64,000 bases of DNA. Origin: Cohnella xylanilytica. GTDB lineage: Bacteria > Bacillota > Bacilli > Paenibacillales > Paenibacillaceae. A program made the position numbers and the translations under genes. Below the pieces are notes generated by a model. The model worked only from the letters and a program-made list of their open reading frames with translations. It was not told the DNA's origin and made no database searches. Shown here piece after piece: positions 25,931-34,368 of the stretch. Location of the stretch: the NCBI RefSeq assembly GCF_014212175.1, contig NZ_JACJVR010000012.1, forward strand, positions 1-64,000, given 5' to 3'. Numbering within the stretch: position 1 is the first letter of the stretch; each line of letters begins with the position of its first letter.

Positions 25931-26839
25931 ATGAGCCGATCCGAACGCAAGCTCCGCCGCAGCCCGCTCGCCCGCGAAGCGAACATCACGGGGTGGCTGT
26001 TCGTCTCGCCGATGGTGCTCGGCTTCGTCTGCTTTCTGCTTTTCCCGATGCTGATGGCCTTCTACATGAGCCTGAACGACTGGCCGCTGCTCGGCAGCGT
26101 CGAATTCAGCGGGCTCGACAATTACAAGAACGCCCTGTCCGATTCCGCCTTCTGGAAGGTGCTGGGCAACACGTTCTACTTCTCCGCCGGTCTCGTTCCG
26201 CTCAACATTATTCTGGCGCTGCTGCTGGCTCTGCTGCTCTCCAGGAGCTTGCCGCTGATGGGGCTGTTCCGGACCGCGATCTTTACGCCGGTCATCACCT
26301 CCCTCATCGTCTGGTCGATCGTGTGGAAGTACATGCTCGCCACCGACATGGGCTTCGTGAACCAGATGCTGAACCTGCTCGGCATCGAGGGACCGGCCTG
26401 GCTGTACGATCCGAAGCTGGCGATGCCGGCGGTCATCGTCACGAGCGTGCTCAAGAACGTCGGGCTGAACATGGTGCTGTTCATCGCCGCGCTGCAGCAG
26501 GTGCCCGCGCATCTGTACGAAGCGGCGAAGCTGGACGGGGCCGGCCGTACCCGGTCGTTCTTCAACGTGACGTTGCCGATGATCACGCCGACCTTGTTCC
26601 TGACCGTCATCATGACGATCATCGGCTCGTTGAAGGTGTTCGGGCAGATCTACGTCATGACGCAAGGCGGACCGGGCAATTCCACCAAGGTGCTCGTCTA
26701 TACGATCTGGGAGACGGCGTTTAAGCTGTTCGATCTCGGCTACGCCTCGTCCCTGGCCTTCATTCTGTTCTTCATTATTATGGCGTTTACCCTGCTTCAA
26801 TGGCAGCTCCGCAAAAGGTGGGTGTTCCATGAAAACTGA
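25931..26839 (+). CDS. Sugar ABC permease, MalF-like (system 1)
   Basis: A 302-residue permease with about six membrane helices. The cytoplasmic coupling loop is EAAKLDGAGRTRSFFNVTLPMITPT, matching the EAA motif. An N-terminal helix starts ITGWLFVSPMVLGFVCF. It follows the TIM-barrel gene by 4 nt and overlaps the next permease gene by 11 nt. Confidence 0.93.
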   Translation: MSRSERKLRRSPLAREANITGWLFVSPMVLGFVCFLLFPMLMAFYMSLNDWPLLGSVEFSGLDNYKNALSDSAFWKVLGNTFYFSAGLVPLNIILALLLALLLSRSLPLMGLFRTAIFTPVITSLIVWSIVWKYMLATDMGFVNQMLNLLGIEGPAWLYDPKLAMPAVIVTSVLKNVGLNMVLFIAALQQVPAHLYEAAKLDGAGRTRSFFNVTLPMITPTLFLTVIMTIIGSLKVFGQIYVMTQGGPGNSTKVLVYTIWETAFKLFDLGYASSLAFILFFIIMAFTLLQWQLRKRWVFHEN

Positions 26840-27719
26840 TTCGGCCATCCCGGCTCCGGCTCCGGCTGCGTCCGCCCCCTATCGTTCTCGGCGGGTAAGC
26901 CCGGGCTCGATCGTCCGGTACGTGCTCTTGACCGCGATCTCCGTCGTCATGATCCTGCCGTTCGTCTGGATGCTGTCGACGTCGCTGAAGGAACCGTCCG
27001 ACATCTTCGTCTTCCCGCCGAAGTGGATTCCTTCGCCCATTCGCTGGGCCAATTATTCCGAGGTGCTGGACGCGATACCGTTCGGCCGCTTCTATTGGAA
27101 CAGCGTCTATATCGCCGCTCTCGTGACGATCGGGACGGTGCTGTTCGCCTCGCTCTCCGGGTACGCGTTCGCGCGCATCCCGTTCGTCGGGCGCAACGCC
27201 GTCTTCCTCCTGCTGCTCAGCACGATGATGATCCCGCACGAGGCGACTTCGATTCCGATGTTCCTGTTCATGCGCGAGCTGAACTTCCTCAATACGCACG
27301 TCCCTCTGATCATCGTGCCGATCTTCGGCGCGGGAGGCGTGTTCGGCATTTTCGTGATGCGGCAGTTTTTCCTGACGCTGCCGAAGGAGCTGGAGGAAGC
27401 CGCGATGATCGACGGCTGCTCGCGGGTCGGCATTTACGGCCGGATCATGCTGCCGCTCGCCGGACCGGCCATCGCGACGCTGACCATCTTCACGTTCCTG
27501 ACTTGCTGGAACGAGTTTTACGATCCGCTGATTTTCCTGAACGACCGGAACTTGATGACGATTCCGCTGGGGCTGTCGCTGTTCACCGACGAAGCCGGCA
27601 CGGCGTGGCACCATCTCATGGCCGCATCGGTCATGGCGACGCTGCCGCTACTCATCGTCTTCTTCTTCGCGCAGAAGCAATTCATCGCCGGCGTGGCGAT
27701 GACGGGATTGAAGGATTAA
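26829..27719 (+). CDS. Sugar ABC permease, MalG-like (system 1)
   Basis: A 296-residue permease with six predicted membrane helices. The EAA loop is EAAMIDGCSRVGIYGRIMLPLAGPA, and the C-terminus VAMTGLKD is typical of MalG-type subunits. No ATPase gene is in the operon, so a shared MsmX-type ATPase encoded elsewhere is expected. Confidence 0.93.
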   Translation: MKTDSAIPAPAPAASAPYRSRRVSPGSIVRYVLLTAISVVMILPFVWMLSTSLKEPSDIFVFPPKWIPSPIRWANYSEVLDAIPFGRFYWNSVYIAALVTIGTVLFASLSGYAFARIPFVGRNAVFLLLLSTMMIPHEATSIPMFLFMRELNFLNTHVPLIIVPIFGAGGVFGIFVMRQFFLTLPKELEEAAMIDGCSRVGIYGRIMLPLAGPAIATLTIFTFLTCWNEFYDPLIFLNDRNLMTIPLGLSLFTDEAGTAWHHLMAASVMATLPLLIVFFFAQKQFIAGVAMTGLKD

Positions 27720-27744
27720 GACCGGAAGGGAGCCCGATGAGAAA

Positions 27745-29085
27745 ATGAAAAGAACGATAGAATCCGACGTCGTCGTCGTCGGAGGCGGCCCCGCGGGCAT
27801 CATGGCGGCGATCGCGGCAGGGCGGCAAGGCGCGCGCGTCCTGCTCGTCGAACGCTACGGATTCCTCGGGGGCATGTCCACCGCCGCGCTGGTCTATCCT
27901 TGGATGACCTTCCATACGGAGAGCGGGGAACAAGTCATCCGCGGCATTCCGCAGGAGCTCGTGGACCGGCTGATGGCGTGCGGCGGCTCGCCGGGCCATC
28001 TGCGCGATACGGTCGGCTTCGTCCATAGCGTCACGCCGTACCATCCCGAGCTGTTCAAGGTCGTGGCGCTGGACATGCTAAAGGAAGCGGGAGTCCGCCT
28101 GCTTCTGCACAGCTTCGTCGATCAAGTCGACGTTGCGGGCAGCCGCATCTCCCAGGTGACGCTGACCGGCAAGTCCGGCCGGATCGAGGCGCGGGGCTCC
28201 ATGTTCGTCGACGCGTCCGGGGACGCCGACGTCGCCTATCTGTCGGGAAGCCCGACGCTGATGGGGCGGGACGGCGACCGGCTGACGCAGCCGATGACGA
28301 TGAAGTTCCGGATGCGCGGCGTCGATCTGGAAGCGGTCAAGCGGTATATGATCGAGAACCCGAGCAACTTCTACCACAAGACGCCGATCGCCGAGCTGGA
28401 CCGAATTCCGCTTACGGGCATTCAAGGCTTCTACGCGGAGTGGAGGGCGGGCAACGTTCCGATCAACCGCGACCAGGTGCTGCTGTTCACCGGTCCGGCG
28501 GAGGACGAGGTGCTCGTCAACTGCACGAGGGTTCAAGGGCTGGACGGGACCGAGGTGGAGGATTTGACCCGGGCGGAGGAGGAAGGCCGGAGGCAGGTGC
28601 TGCTGATGGCGGACTTCCTGCGGCGGGACGTGCCCGGCTTCGCCAACGCTTCGATCTCCGCGGTGGGGACGCAGATCGGCATCCGCGAGACGAGGCGGAT
28701 CGACGGCGAATACCGGCTGACGATCGAAGACGTCGTGGCCGGGCGCTCGTTCCCGGACGCGATCGCGCGCAGCGGCTATCCCGTCGACATCCACGATCCG
28801 TCCGGCAAGGGCGTCAAAGCCGCCTGGATCGGAGGCGACGGCGCCTACGACATCCCGTACCGCTGCCTCGTCGCGCGCAGCGTCGACAACTTGCTGGCGG
28901 CCGGGCGCTGCATCTCGACGACGCACGAAGCGCTCGCGACGACGCGGCTCACGCCGAGCTGCATGGCGACCGGCCAAGCGGCGGGAACCGCCGCCGCGCT
29001 CGCGTTCCAGAGCGGCACGACGGCGGGGGGCGTCGATCTGAACCGGCTGCGCGAGGCGCTTGTTCGGGACGGGGCCGTGCTGTAA
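27745..29085 (+). CDS. FAD-dependent oxidoreductase of a sugar operon
   Basis: A 446-residue flavoprotein of the FAD_oxidored type. The N-terminal dinucleotide site is VVVVGGGPAGIMAAIAAGRQ followed by GFLGGMSTAALV. FAD-binding motifs recur at SMFVDASGDADVAYL and near the end at LAAGRCISTTHEALATTRLTP. It is cytosolic, as no signal peptide is seen. Its genomic link with sugar uptake suggests oxidation of the imported sugar or a derivative; the substrate is unknown. It lies 25 nt after the permease gene. Confidence 0.85.
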   Translation: MKRTIESDVVVVGGGPAGIMAAIAAGRQGARVLLVERYGFLGGMSTAALVYPWMTFHTESGEQVIRGIPQELVDRLMACGGSPGHLRDTVGFVHSVTPYHPELFKVVALDMLKEAGVRLLLHSFVDQVDVAGSRISQVTLTGKSGRIEARGSMFVDASGDADVAYLSGSPTLMGRDGDRLTQPMTMKFRMRGVDLEAVKRYMIENPSNFYHKTPIAELDRIPLTGIQGFYAEWRAGNVPINRDQVLLFTGPAEDEVLVNCTRVQGLDGTEVEDLTRAEEEGRRQVLLMADFLRRDVPGFANASISAVGTQIGIRETRRIDGEYRLTIEDVVAGRSFPDAIARSGYPVDIHDPSGKGVKAAWIGGDGAYDIPYRCLVARSVDNLLAAGRCISTTHEALATTRLTPSCMATGQAAGTAAALAFQSGTTAGGVDLNRLREALVRDGAVL

Positions 29086-29093
29086 AGAAGAGA

Positions 29094-29142
29094 GCGCAAG
29101 GGGCATCGATCCGGCTGTCGGCCGATCGGTGCCCCTTTGCGC
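29094..29142. terminator. Bidirectional stem between convergent genes
   Basis: GCGCAAGGGGCA and TGCCCCTTTGCGC form a long stem with further GATC/GGCC pairings inside. It lies between the plus-strand oxidoreductase and the minus-strand TetR gene and probably ends both transcripts, although the T tracts are short. Confidence 0.7.
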
Positions 29143-29156
29143 GGCTGACCGGAGAA

Positions 29157-29744
29157 TCAGGCAAGCGCGGCGAATAGAGGATCCAACACCCGCTTGGCGA
29201 ATCGGTCCCGGTCCTCCTCGGACTCCTCGCGGCCCAGGAAGTTCGTCTGGAACGCATGCTGGAAGCAGCTTCCGAGCAACAAGTCCGCGATCGCTCTCGG
29301 ATCGGTTCCCTCGCCGATTCGGCCCAGCTGCTTCTCTCTCTCCAAGTAAGCTTCGACGGCTTCGTTCGCCCGGTGAGGCCCTTCATTGCGCTGGGCGAAC
29401 CCTTCCCGGAGACGCAGCAGGATGCCCGGTTCCGAGAAGACGGAGCAGATCAACGGCATGGAGGCGCCGAAGTCCTCCAGCGCAGCGAAGGCGACCCTCT
29501 CCAGATTCGCCCTCACCGTCTCCTGACCGGCAAGTCCCTGCAGCTTCGATAACGCGCCCATCAGATTCTTAAGCTGTCCCCGCAATACATGGAGGAAGAG
29601 ATCTTCCTTGCTCTTGAAATGATTGTATAACGATCCTTCGGAGCAGCCGGCGGCCCGGGCGATCTCCTTGGTCGTGGTCTTGGCAAGACCGTTCGCGAGC
29701 AGCACCCGTTCGGCGGCTTCGGCGATTTTGCTTTTTAAATCCAT
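29157..29744 (-). CDS. TetR/AcrR-family transcriptional repressor
   Basis: A 195-residue regulator. The N-terminal HTH is TTTKEIARAAGCSEGSLYNHFKSKEDLF; the rest is an all-helical ligand-binding domain with no assigned inducer. I chose the ATG at 29744 (MDLKSKIAEAAERV) because GAGGGA lies upstream. The earlier ATG at 29768 has no ribosome site and falls inside the divergent promoter. Two palindromic sites beside it (29798 and 29874) are probable operators. Confidence 0.9.
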   Translation of the reverse strand: MDLKSKIAEAAERVLLANGLAKTTTKEIARAAGCSEGSLYNHFKSKEDLFLHVLRGQLKNLMGALSKLQGLAGQETVRANLERVAFAALEDFGASMPLICSVFSEPGILLRLREGFAQRNEGPHRANEAVEAYLEREKQLGRIGEGTDPRAIADLLLGSCFQHAFQTNFLGREESEEDRDRFAKRVLDPLFAALA

Positions 29745-29761
29745 TGCGGTCCCTCGCTCTA

Positions 29762-29790
29762 TTGACATGGAATGGAAAGCTCGCTATGCT
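29762..29790 (+). promoter_or_regulatory. Strong sigma-A promoter of the DUF6526 gene
   Basis: TTGACA (29762-29767), 17 nt, TATGCT (29785-29790). The first TetR operator starts 7 nt after the -10, covering the expected transcription start. Confidence 0.8.
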
Positions 29791-29797
29791 TTCATTA

Positions 29798-29815
29798 TGA
29801 GTGTGCGCTCACTCA
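29798..29815. promoter_or_regulatory. TetR operator site 1
   Basis: TGAGTGTGCGCTCACTCA, with 6-bp arms TGAGTG and CACTCA around a GCGC core. An identical copy is at 29874-29891. Arms of this sequence are common in operators of TetR/AcrR proteins. Confidence 0.75.
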
Positions 29816-29873
29816 AAGTCAAGCTATGTCAGGCCATGGGGAGCTCTCTCTCGGGGATACGTTCGCTCCAATC

Positions 29874-29891
29874 TGAGTGTGCGCTCACTCA
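29874..29891. promoter_or_regulatory. TetR operator site 2
   Basis: An exact 18-bp copy of site 1, starting 76 bp further on, before the ribosome site of the DUF6526 gene. Two identical sites could allow cooperative binding or a roadblock. Confidence 0.75.
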
Positions 29892-29917
29892 AATTATTAG
29901 GAAGGAGGATGTTTACC

Positions 29918-30352
29918 TTGAAAACTCAAAACTATGGAAATTACGTAAGGTATGTTCCGGCCTTTCATTTTTTTCTGGTACCGCTCGGCTTCGTTACGCT
30001 GGCTTCCGCAATCGCGCTGCTATTTATCGCCGAGCGAAGCGGGATGTCGCTGCTGGCCGCCGCGCTGCTCATATCCCTGTCGCTGATGGCCGTCATGACC
30101 ATGTTCCTTGCCCGAACCTTCGCCTGCAAGGTCCAGGATCGCGCCATCCGCGCGGAAGAGAACCTGCGCCACTTCGCCATGACCGGCAGGCTGCTCGATC
30201 CCCGGCTGACGATGGAGCAGATCATCGCGCTGCGGTTCGCTTCGGACGAGGAATGGCCGACTCTGTGCGGGCAAGCCGCGTCGGAACGGATGGCCCCCGA
30301 CGCCATCAAGCGGTCCGTCCGATGCTGGAGAGCCGATCACAACCGAGTATAA
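29918..30352 (+). CDS. DUF6526-family membrane protein
   Basis: A 144-residue protein. It starts MKTQNYGNYVRYVPAFHFFL and has two membrane helices (about residues 18-38 and 45-65). A cytoplasmic helical tail follows with ENLRHFAMTGRLLDPRLTMEQIIALRFASDEEW. I recognise this as the DUF6526 type; no function is known. TTG at 29918 is 9 nt after AAGGAGG, whereas the in-frame ATG at 29909 touches it. TetR control suggests a response to a small toxic compound. Confidence 0.8.
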   Translation: MKTQNYGNYVRYVPAFHFFLVPLGFVTLASAIALLFIAERSGMSLLAAALLISLSLMAVMTMFLARTFACKVQDRAIRAEENLRHFAMTGRLLDPRLTMEQIIALRFASDEEWPTLCGQAASERMAPDAIKRSVRCWRADHNRV

Positions 30353-30385
30353 GCTCGGTACGATTAGGAATGGAGGGTTTGCCCG

Positions 30386-30886
30386 ATGAACGGATTAACC
30401 GCGAAGTTTCATGAGACGACGATAAACCTGCTGGCCGATTACGCCCGGCAGTACATCGAAGACAACTGGCAGCAAGTCTGGGAGCGGCATTCGCCGGAGC
30501 TCGAGAAGATTTACGAGAGGGGAGGGGATTCGGCATACGGCTTCTTCTGCCTGAAGCTGTTCCAACCTCTTGGAGAGGAGTTCGCCGACGCGGGATTCGC
30601 CTCGCGGCCGGTGCTGCCGGGTACGTTCCCCCAGTCGGAAGAGCATTGGGGACCTTGGGAGGACCGGGAGAGACGGTTCTGGAGCGTAATCTCCCTGGCG
30701 AACGGACGGGAGCTGGGAGCGCTGGTCACCCGCGTCTATCACGATCATACCCGCTTGCGCCTCCCGAGGCCGCCGCAGGTGTACGCGGTCGGAGAGACCG
30801 ATCCGCACCTCATCTCGCAAGCGATTCGAATCGCTATTCCCGTTCGCGAGGGTTCGACGGCGGGAGGAGGGGGGAACGATGAATGA
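30386..30886 (+). CDS. Hypothetical soluble protein
   Basis: A 166-residue protein, acidic and without signal peptide or membrane helix. Trp and aromatic residues are frequent (EDNWQQVWERHSPELEKIYERGG; SEEHWGPWEDRERRFWSV). I do not recognise a family. GGAGGG precedes the ATG by 8 nt. It lies 33 nt after the DUF6526 gene and overlaps the next gene by 8 nt, so it belongs to the TetR-controlled group. Confidence 0.72.
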   Translation: MNGLTAKFHETTINLLADYARQYIEDNWQQVWERHSPELEKIYERGGDSAYGFFCLKLFQPLGEEFADAGFASRPVLPGTFPQSEEHWGPWEDRERRFWSVISLANGRELGALVTRVYHDHTRLRLPRPPQVYAVGETDPHLISQAIRIAIPVREGSTAGGGGNDE

Positions 30887-31271
30887 GAGACCTTATTCCC
30901 GGAGCGCCCGCATCGGCTACATCGCGCTGGCTTGGCTGTTCGCCGTCGCCGTCGGGATTCAGACGTTCGTCGCGGGACTGTCGCTGTTCGTCGATTCGAG
31001 CCAATGGAGCCTTCATGCCGGTCTCGCCCGATTCCTCGCGTTCGTTCCTTTATTGATGATCGTCTTGGCATGGAGCGCCCGGATGCCCGCGATAATGGTA
31101 TGGAGAAGCGCCGCCCTGCTCGGCATGGTCATCGGCATGTTCCTGACGGCCATCCTGTCCTCGCGAATCGGATTTCTGTCCGCGCTGCACCCCGTGATCG
31201 CCCTTATGCTGCTCTTGGGTACCGCGAACATCCTGCGTTCTTCCCGTCATCCCGTCGTTCCTGCTTCTTAG
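30879..31271 (+). CDS. Four-helix membrane protein (DUF6220-like)
   Basis: A 130-residue protein with four membrane helices: about residues 12-34, 48-65, 72-92 and 98-118. IQTFVAGLSLFVDSSQWSLHAGLAR and a His near the end (LHPVIALMLL) resemble DUF6220 proteins, which look like small heme- or quinone-type membrane proteins; this match is from memory. It is the last gene of the group. Confidence 0.72.
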   Translation: MNERPYSRSARIGYIALAWLFAVAVGIQTFVAGLSLFVDSSQWSLHAGLARFLAFVPLLMIVLAWSARMPAIMVWRSAALLGMVIGMFLTAILSSRIGFLSALHPVIALMLLLGTANILRSSRHPVVPAS

Positions 31272-31389
31272 ATAACGATCAAATTTTTTAGGGGGTATCT
31301 CCTGTATTTGTAATGGCGACAGCCTCGTCCTATGAATTACCCTTGGGGCGGCGTTTTTAGGCATTCAGATCAACCGCGTCGGTGAGTGA

Positions 31390-31610
31390 TGTCTCCAATG
31401 CCGAAAAAATCGGCATTGAGAGCACTTGCGGAAGCGTGGGATGTCTCCAATGCCGAAAAACTCGGCATTGAGAGCACTCGCGGCAGCGCGGGAGGCCTCC
31501 AATGCCGAAAAATTCGGCATTGAGAGCACTCGAGGCCGCGCGGGATGCCTCCAATGCCGAAAAAATCGGCATTGGGAGCACTCGAGGCCGCCCGGGATGC
31601 CTCGGCACCT
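31390..31610. repeat. Four-copy 52-bp tandem repeat
   Basis: CCAATGCCGA starts at 31395, 31447, 31499 and 31551, an exact 52-bp period. Each unit holds a perfect dyad, AATGCCGA then 4-5 bases then TCGGCATT, followed by a GAGAGCACT(C/T)G block. Units differ at a few positions. The 359-bp gap (31272-31630) holds no other supported feature. Confidence 0.9.
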
Positions 31611-31630
31611 TAGGACAATCCCCTCTCCGT

Positions 31631-32566
31631 TCACTCGCCCGCCCTGCCCCCGCCGTCCTGGACGTTGTACAGCACGCGAACGAGAAGATCCTGGCTGTAG
31701 TTGCCGAAGTGCTTGCCGTAGATCGTGAGGCCGCGCTTGTTAACGGACTTCTCCGTGACGGCGATGCGGAAGTTGATCTGGCTCTGGTAGTTCAGACGGA
31801 CGTCGTCGAGAGTGACGTCCGAGATGCGGCAGCCGTCGATGTAGCTGCCGGTGCGCGTGATGCGGATCAGCTTGAGCATGCCGTACTGGTTCAGGTGGGG
31901 AGGCCACCAGTCGGGGTTGAACGTGCCCCGGATGTCGCCGAAGTCTCCCGGGCTCGTCCAGCAGCCGATCTCGACGTCGTTGATATAGAAGTAGATGTCG
32001 GAAGGATAATGGTCGTTATAGCCGGGGGCTTCCGAGCCGAGCTCCATGGAGAACTGAATCTCTTCGAACGACTGGTTCGACTTGAGATAGTTCGGAATCT
32101 TGTATTCCAAGTAGCCTTCGGACAGCCAGATAATCTCCGCGTCGATCCGCATCGGGTCGGCGAAGAAGCGGGGATCGTCGAAGTCGCCGACGATGCTGTC
32201 CTTGGTGGCGAGCCCGCACGTGGGAGAAGCGGCGTAGTCGCTGTAGTGGCCGACCTTGATCTCGACCTCGTACCGGTTCGAGATCTCCTTGCTCCGCAGG
32301 TCGACGACGAGCTTCTCCTCGTTCAGGTAGCAGATCTTCTGAATGCCGTGCTTGCCGACGGCGGTGTTGATCTCGATGAGGCCGCTTTCCTCCAGCTTCT
32401 TGATGTGCATCGTAATGACGCTGTTGCTGAGACCGAGCTTGGTGGCGATATCGTTCAGGTTCAGGCTCTGATTGTTGGCGAGCAGCTCCAGGATTTGGAT
32501 GCGGATCTCGGAGCTCAACGCTTTGTAAATGTTGAGGCCCGACTTCAGATCCTTGATATAGATCAT
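31631..32566 (-). CDS. ArsR-like HTH regulator with large C-terminal domain (paralogue 1)
   Basis: A 311-residue regulator. The winged HTH (about residues 10-75) reads ALSSEIRIQILELL, then LNDIATKLGLSNSVITMHIKKLEESGLI. The 230-residue remainder is beta-rich, with TCGLATKDSIVGDFDDPRFFADP, WTSPGDFGDIRGTFNPDWWP and GKHFGNYSQDLLVRVLY. It is not the usual small ArsR form and may bind a ligand. A close paralogue is at 40610-41515. It is divergent from ABC system 2. ATG 32566 has GAGAGG 8 nt upstream. Confidence 0.85.
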   Translation of the reverse strand: MIYIKDLKSGLNIYKALSSEIRIQILELLANNQSLNLNDIATKLGLSNSVITMHIKKLEESGLIEINTAVGKHGIQKICYLNEEKLVVDLRSKEISNRYEVEIKVGHYSDYAASPTCGLATKDSIVGDFDDPRFFADPMRIDAEIIWLSEGYLEYKIPNYLKSNQSFEEIQFSMELGSEAPGYNDHYPSDIYFYINDVEIGCWTSPGDFGDIRGTFNPDWWPPHLNQYGMLKLIRITRTGSYIDGCRISDVTLDDVRLNYQSQINFRIAVTEKSVNKRGLTIYGKHFGNYSQDLLVRVLYNVQDGGGRAGE

Positions 32567-32780
32567 GGCGATTCCTCTCTCTGCCCGCATCGGGGGACCT
32601 TCGTTCGACGCTCGCGGCGTGGGAGCGGCTTTTATTTTCACTTTATTATAAATGAAACCGTTTTAAAAGGGAAGGCGAACGAGAATGGGCTCCTGGATCG
32701 CGAGAGTTTGTCCTTTTGAAGCCCAAAACGATTTTCCCGACCGATTCTTCAAAAACCGAAAAAATGGCTTAAAATCCGAC

Positions 32781-32795
32781 AAGAAAGCGCATACA
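32781..32795. promoter_or_regulatory. cre-like CcpA site upstream of ABC operon 2
   Basis: AAGAAAGCGCATACA matches 14 of 15 positions of the cre consensus WTGNAARCGNWWWCA. It ends 7 nt before the -35 box. Similar sites sit at the same position before the promoters at 41803 and 43500. Confidence 0.6.
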
Positions 32796-32802
32796 AAAAG
32801 AA

Positions 32803-32831
32803 TTGACATCCGAAAATGGAAGCCATACAAT
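32803..32831 (+). promoter_or_regulatory. Promoter of ABC operon 2
   Basis: TTGACA (32803-32808), 17 nt, TACAAT (32826-32831). It reads toward the binding-protein gene at 32949 with a leader of about 110 nt. Confidence 0.8.
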
Positions 32832-32948
32832 AAATTCAGAAATTAATTCGCAAAAATACGAAATAAACCGTCTTTCACGATTTCCGGCTTTCGCCCCTAG
32901 CGGGCTGAAGTATAAATCATTCCTTATCGACGAGGGGGATTTCAGGAA

Positions 32949-34274
32949 ATGAGGAAAGCGCTTACTATCGCAGGTGCGTACTTGCTGACCGGCGCGCTGT
33001 TGTTATCGGCCTGCAGCGGAGGCGGCAACGAGGCGGGCTCTTCTGGCGGAGGCGGGAATTCTTCGGACGGTTCCAAGTCGTCTTCTCCGACGAAGCTCGT
33101 GTTCTGGACGTTCAACGAATTGCACCAGAAGTTCTTCGAGAAGATGGCCGCCAATTGGAACCAAGCCCATTCGGATATGCCGATCAAGCTGGAGGCGACG
33201 ACGTTCCCGTACGAGGATACGCACAGCAAGCTGCTCGTCGCCCTTCAGTCGGGAACGGGGGCTCCGGACCTGGCGGACATCGAGATCAGCAAGATCGGCA
33301 ACTTCCTCAAGGGCGAGCCCCAGCTCGTGCCGCTGAACGACATCGTGGAGCCGGAGGAGGGCAATCTCGTCATGTCGCGCCTCGACAACTACGCGAAGGA
33401 CGGCAATTACTACGGCATCGACTACCATGTCGGGGCGGAAGTGATCTATTACAACAAGGAGATTCTCGACCAGGCCGGCGTCAATCCGGACGATATCAAG
33501 ACGTGGGACGACTTCGAGAAGGCGGGCAAGCAGGTGCTGGACAAAACGGGCAAGCCGATGACGACGCTGGAGACGACCGACCAATGGTCGTTCTGGCCGC
33601 TCGTCGCCCAGCACGGCTCCGACTTCCTCGACAAGGACGGCAACGTCATTCTGAACAACGCCGCCAATCTCGAGGTGCTCACCTATCTCCAGAAGCTGGT
33701 GAAGGAGAAGGTGGCCGTGCTCGCGCCCGGCGGCGGGCATCACGCGGAAGAGTATTACGGCATGATGAACCAGGGCGGCGCCGCGGCCGTCTGGATGCCG
33801 ATGTGGTACATGGGCCGGTTCACCGACTACATGCCGGACCTGAAGGGCAAGATCCTTATCCGCCCGACGCCGGTGTTCAAGGAAGGCGAGATGCGCTCTT
33901 CCGGCATGGGCGGCACGGGGACGGTCATCACGAACCAATCGAAGAACAAGGAGCTGGCGAAGAAGTTCCTCGAGTACGCGAAGATCTCGAAGGAAGGCAA
34001 CATCGAGATCTGGCGGGACCTCGGCTTCGATCCGATCCGCACGGACGTGTGGGGAGACCCGGCGATGAAGGAATCCAACAAGTTCACCGACTACTTCGGC
34101 GACCAGATCTTCGAGGACCTGCTGAAGCTGAAGGACGAGATCGCGCCGGTCAACATCAAGGAGAAGACGCCCGCCGTCTCCGACGTCGTCAAGACGAAGG
34201 TCATGTTCCAGGCGCTGAACGACCTGAAGGATCCGAAGCAGGTGCTGGACGACGCCGCGGCCAGCATCAAATAA
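32949..34274 (+). CDS. Sugar ABC transporter substrate-binding lipoprotein (system 2)
   Basis: A 441-residue binding protein. It has lipobox LLSAC (Cys about 21), a Gly/Ser linker, and the solute-binding core LVFWTFNELHQKFFEKMAANW, APDLADIEISKIGNFL and YGIDYHVGAEVIYYNKEILDQAGV. It starts an operon with two permeases and is divergent from the ArsR-like regulator. GAGGGGG precedes the ATG. The likely substrate is a pentose or pentose oligomer, by neighbourhood only. Confidence 0.9.
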   Translation: MRKALTIAGAYLLTGALLLSACSGGGNEAGSSGGGGNSSDGSKSSSPTKLVFWTFNELHQKFFEKMAANWNQAHSDMPIKLEATTFPYEDTHSKLLVALQSGTGAPDLADIEISKIGNFLKGEPQLVPLNDIVEPEEGNLVMSRLDNYAKDGNYYGIDYHVGAEVIYYNKEILDQAGVNPDDIKTWDDFEKAGKQVLDKTGKPMTTLETTDQWSFWPLVAQHGSDFLDKDGNVILNNAANLEVLTYLQKLVKEKVAVLAPGGGHHAEEYYGMMNQGGAAAVWMPMWYMGRFTDYMPDLKGKILIRPTPVFKEGEMRSSGMGGTGTVITNQSKNKELAKKFLEYAKISKEGNIEIWRDLGFDPIRTDVWGDPAMKESNKFTDYFGDQIFEDLLKLKDEIAPVNIKEKTPAVSDVVKTKVMFQALNDLKDPKQVLDDAAASIK

Positions 34275-34298
34275 GAGAAGACAGGGACGACCCGCGTT

Positions 34299-34333
34299 CC
34301 GCTTCGTCCGGAGCATCGACCCGGGCGGAGCGG
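34299..34333 (+). other. Intercistronic stem-loop after binding-protein gene 2
   Basis: CCGCTTCGTCCGG (34299-34311) pairs along its full 13 bases with CCGGGCGGAGCGG (34321-34333), with two G-U pairs and a 9-nt loop. No T run follows. Confidence 0.65.
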
Positions 34334-34368
34334 CGGCGGACGCTTGCCGAGAGGAGATGGCTGCCCCG

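Noticed and set aside
31390..31610. Possible CRISPR array at the 52-bp repeats (also considered for 52534-53070)
   Set aside because: Whole units repeat without unique spacers, and no cas genes lie nearby.
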